Of a stretch of 64,000 nt of DNA, positions 60,001 to 63,860 are shown piece after piece. The stretch lies in assembly GCA_964023205.1 (NCBI GenBank), contig OZ026847.1, positions 7,252,819-7,316,818 on the forward strand, written 5' to 3'. Numbering within the stretch: position 1 is the stretch's first letter; each line of letters opens with the position of its first letter. The position numbers and the translations under genes were made by a program. The notes below the pieces were generated by a model. That model ran no database searches. It saw only the letters and a list, made by a program, of their open reading frames with translations, and was not told the origin of the DNA. Source of the DNA: Lutraria lutraria (Eukaryota; Mollusca; Bivalvia; Venerida; Mactridae).

Positions 60001-60564
60001 CATCTGGGGTCAAAAACTAGGTCACCAGGTCATATCACAGGAACACCTTGATAACAACACCTCATTACACATGCTGAAAAACAATATTTTTAATCAGTAA
60101 TTTAAATAATGATTGTTTTTTCAAATCCTTTATTACACTTTACGTGTTTTATCTCGTCACATGCTTACACTTTTATTTGTTCATCTAGACACTTTACTAC
60201 TGTGAAATGTATTCTGAAATATTGTCAATCAGTGGAAGTCTCTGATATTTTTTACTGGTATAATTTTATTGATGATGATGCTATATGTTTATTATTATAA
60301 TGCTACATAAAATATGTTTTTCTTGTATAATTTCAGTTTCTGGTGACAGATAATCTGTTTGTGAAATCCTGTATAAAACATTGTATTAATTGTATCAGAA
60401 AGAAACAATCTTGTTCTATGTATAAAATGATTCAGAGAGAAATATCTAGTACTGATTGGCCACCTGTAGGTCAGGTTACATATGCTCCAACTAGATATGA
60501 CACCTTAGATACAACTAGTGTTACCGTAGAAACTATTCCATTAGAGAACTCCATCAGTAGATAA
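20946..60564 (+). CDS. ATP13A: P5B-type ATPase, ATP13A2/ATP13A3-like polyamine transporter, 28+ exons
   Basis: Twenty-eight coding exons (listed separately) join in phase into 1192 residues; human ATP13A2 and ATP13A3 are about 1180 and 1226. Family members pump polyamines across late endosomal or lysosomal membranes and become phosphorylated on an Asp. Landmarks are an N-terminal membrane-associated segment (residues 39-58), the actuator-loop TGES (321-324), the P5B signature PPALP in M4 (447-451), DKTGTLT with phospho-acceptor Asp490, ATCHSL, KGAVE (634-638) in the nucleotide site, MITGDM (728-733), [11 protein letters not shown] (858-868), and C-terminal membrane helices ending in a cytosolic tail with DWPP. 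PPALP rather than PPELP separates it from P5A. Three motifs differ from the family norm: KGAVE for KGAPE or KGSPE, TGDM for TGDN, and GANDCEALK for GANDCGALK. The ATP13A2 versus ATP13A3 assignment is uncertain. Confidence 0.93.
21430..21885. repeat. Dispersed repeat family R3
   Basis: Contains CGGTTCCTCATGACAACCTC, AGGTCAAAGGTCAAGGTCAT and TTATGGCCCTTTGTTTATTT. Related copies at 23115-23560 and 58100-58330. It yields a 109-codon hydrophobic ORF that is not a gene. Confidence 0.8.
22147..22314 (+). CDS. ATP13A: ATPase exon 2: N-terminal membrane-associated segment
   Basis: [20 protein letters not shown] then [15 protein letters not shown]. This hydrophobic hairpin-like segment followed by YWxPE is the extra N-terminal feature of P5 ATPases, placed on endolysosomal membranes in human ATP13A2. 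Acceptor acttttcag, donor GAG|GTAAGG. Confidence 0.9.
23115..23560. repeat. Dispersed repeat family R3
   Basis: Starts ATGCCCCCGCATCGATAGAT then CGGGGGCGTATTG and GTCTGTCTGTTTGTACC, and ends with GGGGGCATTGTGTTT and CACATCTTG. The copy at 58100-58330 shares both ends, so these appear to be near-complete boundaries. Confidence 0.8.
23715..23773 (+). CDS. ATP13A: ATPase exon 3
   Basis: [19 protein letters not shown], a short cytosolic segment before the actuator domain. Acceptor tttttag, donor AATT|GTAAGT, ends in phase 2. Confidence 0.85.
24090..24335 (+). mobile_element. tRNA-headed SINE, second family, plus strand
   Basis: TGGTCGAATGGTCGCTGACT (box A region), GTGGGTTCGAGCCCCGCTAC (box B), then CATGTCTCTTTATGTGAGAA and a tail AACTCAAATAAACAAACAAA. 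The same family is at 14826-15038. In intron 3 of the ATPase. Confidence 0.87.
24420..24712 (-). mobile_element. tRNA-headed SINE (Meta-like), minus strand
   Basis: Nearly identical in layout to 13281-13568: tail TAATGCCATTTTCAACATTA at the left and head (GTGAGTTTGAACCCC, GCTCAGTGG) at the right. In ATPase intron 3, 85 bp after the other SINE. Confidence 0.85.
24803..24893 (+). CDS. ATP13A: ATPase exon 4
   Basis: [20 protein letters not shown] then [10 protein letters not shown], an acidic linker typical of this position. Acceptor tttgttacag, donor CAA|GTAGGT. The phase 2 join to exon 3 completes a Leu codon. Confidence 0.85.
25365..25447 (+). CDS. ATP13A: ATPase exon 5
   Basis: [20 protein letters not shown] then EKTYSRL. 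RYFxHxxxRYxWNxxEKTF is a strongly conserved P5B stretch before M1. Acceptor tatattatag, donor ACT|GTAAGT. Confidence 0.93.
26201..26278 (+). CDS. ATP13A: ATPase exon 6
   Basis: [20 protein letters not shown] then LQQAH, the conserved GLSxxQQxxR run before the first transport helices. Acceptor tatttcag, donor CAG|GTAAAT. Confidence 0.9.
26330..26600. repeat. Repeat with second Penelope-like tail signature
   Basis: 26525-26567 reversed reads CCTTGATAAAGGCTCCAGCC then GAAATATTGAAC, resembling the conserved 3' tail of Penelope-like elements (short stem between a GA-rich core and GAAA). The preceding CGACTCAGTTTCCACAATGG part is of unknown origin. Confidence 0.4.
26705..26774 (+). CDS. ATP13A: ATPase exon 7
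   Basis: [20 protein letters not shown] then IEE. (V/I)YGxNxIxVxVKSYxKLLxxE is a P5B hallmark. Acceptor ctttcag, donor GAG|GTATGT. Confidence 0.93.
26962..27096 (+). CDS. ATP13A: ATPase exon 8: transmembrane helices M1-M2
   Basis: [20 protein letters not shown] then [20 protein letters not shown]. NPFYxFQxxSxxLW...YYYYAxCI is the conserved first helix pair. Acceptor atattacag, donor AGG|GTGAGT. Confidence 0.95.
27449..27650 (+). CDS. ATP13A: ATPase exon 9: actuator domain
   Basis: Contains [20 protein letters not shown] and [10 protein letters not shown], the start of the TGES dephosphorylation loop. Acceptor aatttcag, donor CTG|GTAAGT, ends in phase 1. Confidence 0.95.
27860..28085 (+). 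repeat. Dispersed repeat family R1, long copy
   Basis: Starts near AAGATCATGCATATTTTATA, contains TTTTCGTTGGGCTCAATTTT, AAATGGCTATTTGGTGGGGA and ends GAATGATTCCACAGTAT. It is the most complete R1 copy in the window. A 5' fragment is at 28430-28520. Confidence 0.78.
28246..28407 (+). CDS. ATP13A: ATPase exon 10: actuator domain, TGES
   Basis: [11 protein letters not shown] completes TGES; later [13 protein letters not shown] and VFAVVVRTG. All are standard for the family. Acceptor actttctag, donor CAG|GTAATT. Confidence 0.95.
28858..29015 (+). CDS. ATP13A: ATPase exon 11: M3
   Basis: [20 protein letters not shown] is the conserved TGFxTAKGxLVRxIxxPKP segment, followed by the helix [20 protein letters not shown]. 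Acceptor gtttcacag, donor AAG|GTAAAG. Confidence 0.95.
29030..29695. repeat. Dispersed repeat, CACTCCTGTGACAAAGCTCTAG family
   Basis: Ends with GAGGTATACGTCACTCCTGT then GACAAAGCTCTAGTTGA. The same ending occurs at about 53130-53165 and 54255-54280. Between exons 11 and 12; no coding signal. Confidence 0.6.
29713..29901 (+). CDS. ATP13A: ATPase exon 12: M4 and phosphorylation Asp
   Basis: [20 protein letters not shown], with PPALP lining the transport site of P5B pumps; ends NLFCFDK, whose Asp490 is the phospho-acceptor. Acceptor cttttttcag, donor AAG|GTATTG. The DKTGT motif is split by this intron. Confidence 0.97.
30500..30660 (+). mobile_element. Degraded SINE fragment
   Basis: GCTCTTGGGTCAAGTGGTTA and GTGAGCTCAAATCCCACTAA resemble a worn tRNA-like head with box A and box B. 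Ends are unclear. Confidence 0.45.
30713..30774 (+). CDS. ATP13A: ATPase exon 13: TGTLTEDG
   Basis: [20 protein letters not shown], completing [13 protein letters not shown]. Acceptor gatattgcag, donor AAG|GTTTGT, ends in phase 2. Confidence 0.95.
30860..31325. repeat. Minisatellite with alternating 31/33-bp units
   Basis: Unit CTTTGATTGTATTTATGTTC then CTGTG, followed alternately by TCTTTGTC and TTTTGTC. About 14 copies, largely in ABAB order (a dimer of about 64 bp). It gives overlapping ORFs on both strands (104 and 107 codons) that are artefacts. Confidence 0.9.
31326..31600. repeat. Dispersed repeat family R4
   Basis: Starts TATGCCCCCTTTGAAGAAAA then GGGGGATATATTGCTTTGCC, with GTCGGTCCGTAACCAAACC and GAGGTCAGTACGGCAAAGGT. 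A second copy is at 52015-52320. The C-run and G-run near the start can pair. Confidence 0.82.
31719..31863 (+). CDS. ATP13A: ATPase exon 14: ATCHSL
   Basis: [20 protein letters not shown] then [13 protein letters not shown]. ATCHSLTxIDGxxxGDPxDxxMF is diagnostic of P5 ATPases. Acceptor tttttcag, donor TGG|GTAAGT. Confidence 0.97.
31940..33402. repeat. 40-bp minisatellite split by a transposon
   Basis: Unit CAGGAAACATTGCATATTAC then TGAAAACCATGTTTAAGATA, about three copies before 32095 and nearly two after 33339. The transposon at 32096-33338 interrupts one unit. Confidence 0.9.
32096..33338. mobile_element. pogo/Tigger-like non-autonomous DNA transposon, 1243 bp
   Basis: Terminal inverted repeats CAGTGTTCCCTCTC at the left and GAGAGGGAACACTG at the right, flanked by a TA duplication (32094-32095 and 33339-33340). 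Inside are more TTCCCTCTCTACAACAAC motifs. No transposase is present. A short acceptor-like tttttcag at about 32805 precedes a 16-codon open stretch ending in TGA, of unknown meaning. Confidence 0.85.
33787..33894 (+). CDS. ATP13A: ATPase exon 15: nucleotide domain, variable part
   Basis: [20 protein letters not shown] then [16 protein letters not shown]. This weakly conserved insert of the N domain is supported by flanking splice sites and phase 0 at both ends. Acceptor tttctttcag, donor GAG|GTAAGA. Confidence 0.88.
34424..34580 (+). CDS. ATP13A: ATPase exon 16: nucleotide-binding site
   Basis: [20 protein letters not shown] then [17 protein letters not shown]. RQFxFSSxxxRMSV is conserved. 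KGAVE (634-638) has Val where KGAPE or KGSPE is usual. Acceptor gatttcag, donor CAG|GTACTA. Confidence 0.95.
34600..34890. repeat. Dispersed repeat family R5 (CATGGCAACC family)
   Basis: Contains CAGCATCTCCTCCTAAGTCA, CTACCAAACTTTGCTGAAAT and CGTTGCCATGGCAATCAATA. Other copies at 36045-36520, 49400-49580 and 50525-50850. Confidence 0.82.
34911..35229 (+). repeat. Tandem copies of the exon 17 splice acceptor
   Basis: Nine copies of TTATGTTACAGTACTAAATG then ATATAGACC, period 33-36 bp, run directly into the real acceptor and first exon bases (tatgttacag|TACCAGATGATATAGACC). Seven of nine keep the AG. Spacers alternate between a CTTGCTTTATG and a CCTATTTTATG type. Confidence 0.9.
35230..35350 (+). 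CDS. ATP13A: ATPase exon 17
   Basis: [20 protein letters not shown] then [20 protein letters not shown]. QGFRVIxLAxRxL is conserved. Its acceptor tatgttacag and the first ~20 exon bases are the source or last copy of the tandem repeat in the preceding intron. Confidence 0.95.
35400..35560. repeat. Dispersed repeat family R6, copy 1
   Basis: Shares TTATTTGATGAAAATATCT, CAATTTAATCTG and CCGGAATTCCGGATTTATCT with the copy at 58345-58515. Starts just after ATPase exon 17. Confidence 0.75.
35910..36034 (+). CDS. ATP13A: ATPase exon 18
   Basis: [20 protein letters not shown] then [21 protein letters not shown]-x-DMxFxGLxxMQNxLKxxTxPVI is conserved. Acceptor tttgtttcag, donor CAG|GTAAAG, ends in phase 1 within TGD. 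Confidence 0.95.
36045..36520. repeat. Dispersed repeat family R5
   Basis: Contains ACAACATCTACTCCTAAGTC, GGTCGCCATGGCAACCGATA and CTTGTTGGAAACCACAATG. Longest R5 copy in the window. Confidence 0.82.
36525..36784. mobile_element. MITE R7, about 260 bp, copy 1
   Basis: Left end TTAAAGGCATTTGCTACAGT then TTCCA; right end GGAAACTGTGGCAAATCATC then TTTA, its inverse. The partner copy at 60712-60943 is in inverted orientation. Confidence 0.75.
36785..36915 (+). mobile_element. SINE 3' fragment, second family
   Basis: GTTAGAAAGTAGGCAGTTGC, then GGTTCTTCCAAGGAACAATG and CATATGACTCTGACTGTTGA. It matches the body and tail of 24090-24335 without the tRNA-like head. Confidence 0.72.
36940..37120 (+). 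repeat. Dispersed repeat family R1
   Basis: Contains AAATGGCCATTTTGTGGGGA, GCCTTATCTCTGTATTTGAA and ends TAATGATTCCACAGTAT, 22 bases before the acceptor of ATPase exon 19. Confidence 0.78.
37143..37321 (+). CDS. ATP13A: ATPase exon 19: TGD(N) motif and P-domain loop
   Basis: [20 protein letters not shown] continues MITG; TGDN is changed to TGDM (residues 730-733) while the Asp stays. It is followed by an acidic variable loop ending QSDYDNE. Acceptor tttgattag, donor GAG|GTAAGT, phase 0. Confidence 0.93.
38116..38287. mobile_element. MITE R8 (CAGTGCAACCTCTCC ends), 172 bp
   Basis: Left end CAGTGCAACCTCTCCAAAGC, right end GGAGAGGTTGTACTG, flanked by TA (38114-38115 and 38288-38289). Interior AGAGGTTGTTGCTC repeats are inverted versions of the ends. 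Related to 46651-46830 and 55959-56435. Confidence 0.85.
39296..39331 (+). CDS. ATP13A: Candidate 36-bp cassette microexon in ATPase intron 19
   Basis: [12 protein letters not shown] between acceptor aaatttcag and donor AAG|GTTAGT. It is phase 0 at both ends, like exons 19 and 21, so it could be included or skipped without a frame change. It would extend the variable loop. Support is splice sites and phase only. Confidence 0.35.
40030..40470. repeat. Dispersed repeat family R2 fragment
   Basis: GGTCACTAGGTCAAATCCAA, CATCAAACCATGTCAGAATG and GGGCCATCATGACCCTCTTG. The last phrase is the usual 3' end of the family. Confidence 0.75.
41225..41425. repeat. Dispersed repeat, ATACACCCACAAACAA family
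   Basis: Starts TATACACCCACAAACAATGT then TTTGGGGGAGTATAC; the gene-poor phrase CTTCCGGATGTACGGTTGTC follows. It resembles the start of 53985 (TATACCCCCGCAAACAAAAG) and ends at the foldback element. Confidence 0.6.
41435..44953. mobile_element. Foldback element made of an inverted minisatellite
   Basis: Terminal inverted repeats GGGATACGGACAATAGCCCC (41435) and GGGGGAAATATCCGTATCCC (ends 44953), with a further copy of the right end at about 43242-43262. Inside, about 15 copies of a ~31-bp unit GGGGGCAAATGTCCAC + TTAGAAATAAGCACT (41630-42120) face about 18 copies of its reverse complement (42540-43090). An R2 repeat is inserted at 43278-44432. Apparent ORFs rich in [10 protein letters not shown] are translated repeats. 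Confidence 0.82.
43278..44432 (+). repeat. Dispersed repeat family R2, near-complete copy
   Basis: Starts TTTTTAGCTCACATGTCACA and ends GGGCCATCTTGGCCCTCTTG then TTTC. The body is about seven diverged tandem units of roughly 140-150 bp, each with AGGTCACNAGGTCAAATCTT, CTTGTTAACACTGTAGATGT and TTGTCAGAATGTTTGTCTTA. It lies inside the foldback element, so it probably inserted later. Confidence 0.85.
45062..45330 (+). mobile_element. Meta-like SINE, plus strand
   Basis: The head CCATAGTCCAGTTGTAAGTG is repeated with a 30-bp offset (45062 and 45091); the body has TTTCCTCTTTATGTTGAG and the tail GAACCGGCCGCTGTGTGTAA then TGAAATAATGTTGAAAAATG. The tail matches the other Meta-like SINEs here. Confidence 0.72.
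45340..45600. repeat. One end of a Tigger-like element
   Basis: ACAGTAAATCTTGCTCATGC then GACCATGTGTTAAATGACCA is a terminal-repeat-like start, with later GCGACCACCAATATGTCGAC. No opposite end found. A 91-codon ORF here lacks any transposase motif. Confidence 0.4.
46651..46830. mobile_element. MITE R8, 180 bp
   Basis: CAGTGCAACCTCTCCAGAGC at the left; GGAGAGTTTGCACTG at the right. TA precedes it and TG follows, a mutated TA. Its orientation is inverted relative to 38116-38287. Confidence 0.83.
47180..47440. repeat. Dispersed repeat family R2, 5' part
   Basis: TTTTTAGCTCACATGAGCAT, CTTGCCTTGTGAATACACAA and GGTCAGAATGTTGTATTGAC. The unit continues at 47555-47645, interrupted by the Penelope-like tail. 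Confidence 0.75.
47440..47550 (+). mobile_element. Third Penelope-like tail, inserted in R2
   Basis: ATCTTCCGAGAAAGGCAAAA then GTCGAAACGTTAATAAAAGG has the GA-core, short stem, GAAACG layout seen in Penelope-like 3' tails. R2 sequence resumes on the other side with CACTATAGAGGTCACA. Confidence 0.45.
47650..47890. repeat. 31-bp AT-rich minisatellite
   Basis: About seven copies of TCATATATCATGTTATTA plus TATATTCAGTGCA or TATTCATTGTA. Confidence 0.88.
48064..48108 (+). CDS. ATP13A: Candidate 45-bp cassette microexon in ATPase intron 19
   Basis: [15 protein letters not shown] between acceptor tcaattttacag and donor CAG|GTCTGT, phase 0 at both ends. The pyrimidine tract is better than average for this gene. 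It would lengthen the loop before HIAISGKSF. Confidence 0.4.
48570..48815. repeat. Dispersed repeat, GTTATTATGGGAACACTCAC type
   Basis: Starts TTTATTATACGCTCGTTATT and ends TGTGACCTGGCTGGCACTCT then TGTTT. Single copy here. The CACCAAACTTGATGGAAATG phrase ties it loosely to R2 and R5. Confidence 0.5.
49400..49580. repeat. Dispersed repeat family R5 fragment
   Basis: CCTTTCAAAGTATCGATCTT and TGGTTGCCATGGCAACTAAT. Another diverged copy is at 50525-50850. Confidence 0.75.
51758..51939 (+). CDS. ATP13A: ATPase exon 21 (20th certain exon): P domain
   Basis: [20 protein letters not shown] then [18 protein letters not shown]. (A/V)xxGxxFxxIxxxFPxLLxKxxxxGTIFARMxPxQK is conserved. Acceptor gtctttctag, donor AGG|GTATGT. 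Confidence 0.95.
52015..52320. repeat. Dispersed repeat family R4
   Basis: TATGCCCCCTTTTCAAGAAA then AGGGGTTATCTTGCTTTGCC, GTCTGTCCGTAACCAAACTT and AGTATGCCAAAGGTCAAGGT. It matches 31326-31600 and continues with a second half-unit. Confidence 0.82.
52653..52805 (+). CDS. ATP13A: ATPase exon 22: GDGANDC hinge
   Basis: [20 protein letters not shown] then [18 protein letters not shown]. The catalytic GDGAND is intact; the next residues read CEALK where CGALK is usual. Acceptor atatttgtag, donor GAG|GTTTGT. Confidence 0.97.
52835..53165. repeat. Dispersed repeat family R2
   Basis: TTTAGCTAACTTGAGCACAA then GTACTCAAGGTGAGC, followed by CTTGCCTTGTGAACACACTA-type sequence. Starts right after ATPase exon 22. 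Confidence 0.78.
53795..53891 (+). CDS. ATP13A: ATPase exon 23: M5
   Basis: [20 protein letters not shown] then [12 protein letters not shown]. [32 protein letters not shown] is M5 of P5B pumps. Acceptor gttttcag, donor ACT|GTAAGT. Confidence 0.97.
53980..54285. repeat. Dispersed repeat, CCCCCGCAAACAAAAGGTAT type
   Basis: Starts TTATACCCCCGCAAACAAAA, has GTCGGTCGGTCGTTGGTCGG and CAATGAAACTTGGTATATG, and ends CGGGGGTATAAGTCACCTCT. The CCCCCG and CGGGGG ends are inverted. Confidence 0.7.
54739..54811 (+). CDS. ATP13A: ATPase exon 24: M6
   Basis: [20 protein letters not shown] then IAIL. NLGDxQFLxIDLxITTT is M6. Acceptor tttcatttcag, donor CA|GTAAGT. Confidence 0.96.
55315..55465 (+). CDS. ATP13A: ATPase exon 25: M7 region
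   Basis: [20 protein letters not shown] then [20 protein letters not shown]. The loop LxxRRPxxSLM and the following helix are conserved. Acceptor tttatttcag, donor ATG|GTACTA. Confidence 0.94.
55490..55895. repeat. Dispersed repeat family R2
   Basis: TTTCTAGCTCACCTGAGCAT then GTAGTGCTCAGAGAGC, ending GCCATCATGGTCCTCTTGTT. Begins 25 bases after exon 25. Confidence 0.8.
55959..56435. mobile_element. MITE R8 with internal tandem expansion, 477 bp
   Basis: Ends CAGTACAACCTCCCCAGAGC and CTCTACAGAGATTGTACTG, flanked by TA on both sides. The interior has six to seven copies of a ~61-bp unit with CTGTAGAGCAACAACCTCTC, TGTAACAACACCTTCAAAAT and TTACCTAAGCTGATATTTAA. Confidence 0.87.
56595..56740 (+). 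CDS. ATP13A: ATPase exon 26: M8
   Basis: [20 protein letters not shown] then [14 protein letters not shown]. ExTxxFxxSSFQYxxxAxxFSKGxPFRxPxYTN is conserved. Acceptor tgttctacag, donor ATG|GTAATG. Confidence 0.96.
56915..57311. mobile_element. TTAA-flanked MITE, about 390 bp
   Basis: TTAA (56915-56918) followed by AGTCCCATAA; at the right AATGGGGCT then TTAA (57308-57311). The TTAA duplication and short inverted ends fit piggyBac-type insertions. It contains a full cAMP-response palindrome TGACGTCA at 57139-57146. Confidence 0.55.
57956..58044 (+). CDS. ATP13A: ATPase exon 27: M9
   Basis: [20 protein letters not shown] then [10 protein letters not shown], one hydrophobic helix. Acceptor catgtttcag, donor ACT|GTAAGT. 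Confidence 0.92.
58100..58330. repeat. Dispersed repeat family R3
   Basis: ATGCCCCCATATCGATAGAT then TGGGGGTATATTG, and ends GGGGGCATTGTGTTTCAAAA then ACACATCTTG. Confidence 0.82.
58345..58515. repeat. Dispersed repeat family R6, copy 2
   Basis: Shares TCTGGAATTCCAGATTTATC and AAAAGTTATTTGATGAAAAT with 35400-35560. Confidence 0.72.
58854..58943 (+). CDS. ATP13A: ATPase exon 28: M10
   Basis: [20 protein letters not shown] then [10 protein letters not shown]. Acceptor ttgttttcag, donor GAG|GTAGGT, phase 0. Confidence 0.92.
58998..59450. repeat. 23-bp minisatellite, about 19 copies
   Basis: Unit TGTTGATGTATTGTGATGTT + CAC with TATTCTGATG and GCCTTCTGATG variants. Starts 55 bases after the donor of exon 28. 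Confidence 0.92.
59830..60065. repeat. Dispersed repeat family R2 fragment
   Basis: Two units with GGTCAAAAACTTGGTCACCA and CTTCACCAAACCATGTCAGA. Confidence 0.78.
60337..60564 (+). CDS. ATP13A: ATPase last exon: cytosolic tail and stop
   Basis: [20 protein letters not shown] and a tail with [14 protein letters not shown], ending ENSISR then TAA at 60562-60564. The (D/E)WPP motif near the end is shared with ATP13A relatives. Acceptor tataatttcag. Confidence 0.95.
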   Translation, partial: FLVTDNLFVKSCIKHCINCIRKKQSCSMYKMIQREISSTDWPPVGQVTYAPTRYDTLDTTSVTVETIPLENSISR

Positions 60565-60711
60565 CACTTAATGGGGTTTTATTATTGTTACTAATTGGCT
60601 GTACTCATCTAGCTTAGAACTTCTCATATTATTAAATGTTTATTGACATGTTAACATATATGTTAAGCATAATAATTTATTTATCTGTTATGAAGTATAT
60701 TGTCAAATCAT

Positions 60712-60943
60712 TTAAAGACATTTGCTTAAGTTTCCAGTTTTTTTCACATAGACTTATAGGGAAAATGAAAAACTCTTTCATGATTTTTTTAAACTTTGCA
60801 TGTTCATAGCATGTGATAACAAACATTTTAAGTGAAAAAATTGGTGTTGACAAACTCGTTTTTGAGTTACCTGCCCTTGAATTTGAATATTTGGCTGATT
60901 TAGATTTCTGCAAAAAACTGGAAACTGTAGGAAACGTCTTTAA
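60712..60943. mobile_element. MITE R7, about 230 bp, copy 2
   Basis: Left end TTAAAGACATTTGCTTAAGT then TTCCAG; right end CTGGAAACTGTAGGAAACGT then CTTTAA. It lies in the presumed 3'UTR or just past the ATPase gene. Confidence 0.75.
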
Positions 60944-61269
60944 ACCATGACTTCAGCTTTCTATCACTATTATCTTTTTATAGAATGTAGTTATACATCC
61001 CAGAATGCAATACAAATTCTGAACATGTCTTTAACATGCCATTCAGGTTTGATATCTACTAACTTGATCAAATGTTTTGGGAAAATTTATTTTATGTGAA
61101 TAGGTGGGAAATATATTGTTCTTCTCAGTTAGTGGTAAAATTATTGACCAAAAAATACATGTATATGCAAAAACTGAGACTGAAAACCATTTGTTTCATG
61201 TTTGTATATTTATCAACAAATATAATTATTTGTCTACATATTTTTTTGTATATGTGCCTTATGCTCATA

Positions 61270-61942
61270 TGAGGGGCATTTGAAAAGTATTTATCAGTGT
61301 GGCTTTGTTGTTTTATGTGGTATATTTCGATGAAATTATTTAGTCCAACTGTTGTTTCGTGGTTAAAGATTTATGCACAACTTGGTGCGTCATTTTCACC
61401 GATCCACACATTTTTTTCTTACCCACTGGCAGGTAAAAATAAACCTATGTTTCATCAAGATCAGGCATTTTAGGTCAACGTTCTTGTACCTGTTGAGCAG
61501 ATGCGACACAATTCGCACGCGCTCCCTCTTTTGGTCATCAGTGAGGAGGTGGGGTATCCACCGGGCACAAATCTTACATAGCTTGTCAGTCTGTCAGTAT
61601 ATGAAAAACTGATGATGAATTAATGCTACATAAATGTCTTATAAATCACTGCATAAGTCTCCTCCACTGAATAGCAGGCATCTTTCTCTACTGCTGCAAC
61701 ATAATTTTCGAATGTTACTGTTGCGGGACGACCAGATCAGGGCTCATTTTTGACATTCCTTCTACCTGATTTATTAGTAACAGAACCCATCTCCTAATTG
61801 TGGCATATGATAGGGCGCTTTTATTCCCATAAACTTTGTCTTCTGTAAAACTCAAAACAAACAAACTTTCTATATGTGTATAACACTTGCCCGATAGGTG
61901 CTTAATATTGGTAAAAATTCAGTACTTTACAAATGCCCCTCG
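61270..61942 (-). mobile_element. Decayed, internally deleted mariner-like transposon, 673 bp
   Basis: Inverted ends TGAGGGGCATTTGAAAAGTA and (reversed) CGAGGGGCATTTGTAAAGTA, with TA on both sides (61268-61269 and 61943-61944). Minus-strand reading gives mariner-type pieces: ALSYATIRRWV, SGRPATVTFENYVAAVEKDA, ICARWIPHLLTDDQKRERVR and LDET followed by a stop where Trp is expected. Length is about half of a full element. Frameshifts and stops make it inactive. Confidence 0.85.
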
Positions 61943-62429
61943 TACATAAAAATAAAAATCAAACACATACACTAACACATTGATTAGACTTGTTCAAAAG
62001 TTGTTTTGTATGTAGTTTTTTTCTTCTTCACTTTATCAACATGTTATTTTTAACATTTTAGTGGAGAATCAATGTATCACAATTAAATGACATACACAAG
62101 TGTACATACTAATATTGGTTTCTGGATTCAATAATTAACAAATATATACAAAAACAGATGCCTTGCTGTAGTTGCAGCCAGATGAACTCAACCGGCGGTC
62201 ATCGGAATTTGAACATTTCCTTCATCATGTCAGTTTTATGACAGTGCGACGCTCGTATTAGAATTGTGTATATTATCTAGTAGTTTATGCTTATGAAATC
62301 ATTTTTGCTTTCCTATGCTGTTAACTTTTATGCTGTAATTTCAATTTGTAATTGAATGTGCAATATTTGTGAACAATTAAAAAAAATACATGTACTAACT
62401 TTCTATGCAATTTATTATGAATGTTATAC

Positions 62430-62435
62430 AATAAA
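62430..62435 (+). terminator. Possible distal poly(A) signal
   Basis: AATAAA 1.87 kb past the ATPase stop. It is an ordinary hexamer in AT-rich DNA, so support is weak; nearer variants may be used. Confidence 0.2.
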
Positions 62436-63059
62436 TGCTTGACATTTTCTATATGTTAATCTTATAATAGATGGATGTGTGTGAGGGATGTAATTTAGCA
62501 TCCCTGGTTTACCTTACCTGAGTAGGTAGATTTTATGTAGTGAAAATATGTGACTTAAGGGTACCATTTATAAGTTGTTGTAAATTATATTGAAAAAAAT
62601 CGGTTGCTTCAATGCAGTTTATCTTAATTAGATTTCAGTCAGTTGTGTATAAGTCATTGCCTGTAAATTCCCTCCAAAATAAGTATGTTTAGGGAGATTT
62701 ACTGAATGTTGTCACATATTTTCGCAACTTGAAATTGTCCAGGCTTAATATTCTGCAATATGTGGAGGCTAACTCTTGTGTATGGTAGGACTTTATGCCT
62801 TTACCCTTCATATTGTGAGTGCAGAGTGCTGTTAGGCCAAACACTTCTAAATTTAACAGAAATTCTAACATTTTGGGATGAATTCAATTGCTCACAAATT
62901 CAGCTCTTACAGACTAGCTTTGCAGTTCAATTCACACAGTGTTTTATTTAGAAAATGAAGTCAAGTTCATGGTAGCCAAAATTTTGACTAATAGGGAGGA
63001 AGCTATTGGAGAAAAGCAAGCTCTCCCTCTTTCATCTCAGCTTAATTTTGATACTTATA

Positions 63060-63395
63060 GCCTGTGATACTGGCACAGATCCAGACACTGATAGAAACAA
63101 CTTACGTGGAGTTAAATGGGCGTGGCGGTCTTTTTTGGTGAAGACTGCAATACTTGATTCCATGCAGAATGCCTAGGAATGAATTCTTTTACATATCAGA
63201 TTCATTGTCATTATCCAGATGAATTTTGGCAATGCTTAAACTGTGGTATACCACATTTGACTTCATCACTATTTGATACATCCACAACAGATGATTTGAA
63301 CCACTCAATCTCTTCGGACAGCTCATGTAACTCGCACATACAGTCTCCAAGTAGTACCAAGCGCCATATTAAACCTACTCCTGCTGGTAAGAATT
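63060..63395 (+). pseudogene. Fragment of a LINE ORF with PHD-like finger, broken
   Basis: Reading DCNT-stop-FHAECLGMNSFTYQ and DEFWQCLNCGIPHLTSSLFD then TSTTDDLNHS gives the Cys/His finger and WxCxxCGxPxxxSSLFDT run found ahead of the endonuclease in many molluscan LINE ORFs. There is a TGA for the usual Trp codon and a frameshift upstream (near 63140). No endonuclease or reverse transcriptase follows. Confidence 0.6.
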
Positions 63396-63469
63396 TCATA
63401 ATTATACATACCTGGCATGAGCTAGTCAGACAGCCTAAACCTATTGCAACTCGTGCACAAAAAGTTGAC

Positions 63470-63860
63470 AAATTATCAACTGACCTTCATCAAACTTGGA
63501 GGTAATGTTTAAGGGCATGAGATCCAAGTTTGACAACTGGTTTTACAGAGTGAGTACCTGGGTCGATAGGGCTGGTTGGTGAACGTGACTGAGATCTCAT
63601 GCCTACTATAAGCATTTCCACCATGTTTGATGAAGATTGGTTGATGACTGGTCGACTTAAAGGGTTGACACTGCATTTTTAGTCAATTTTCAATGGATCA
63701 TAACTCAGACGTAACTAGTATGATAGGGATCTCATGCCCATAAACATTTCCATCAAATTTGATGAAGATCGGTTGACGATTGCCTGGTGGACATCGACAT
63801 GAATTCTACACCCGTCGCCCATGTGAATCCCAGCTAGTTGGCTTCATCCATGACCTTGCC
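63470..63860. repeat. Dispersed repeat, GGTTGACGATTGCC type
   Basis: Contains CTTCATCAAACTTGGAGGTA, GGGCATGAGATCCAAGTTTG and repeated inverted versions (CCATGTTTGATGAAGATTGG, CAAATTTGATGAAGATCGGT). Internal inverted copies of a CATCAAA phrase are evident. Confidence 0.55.
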
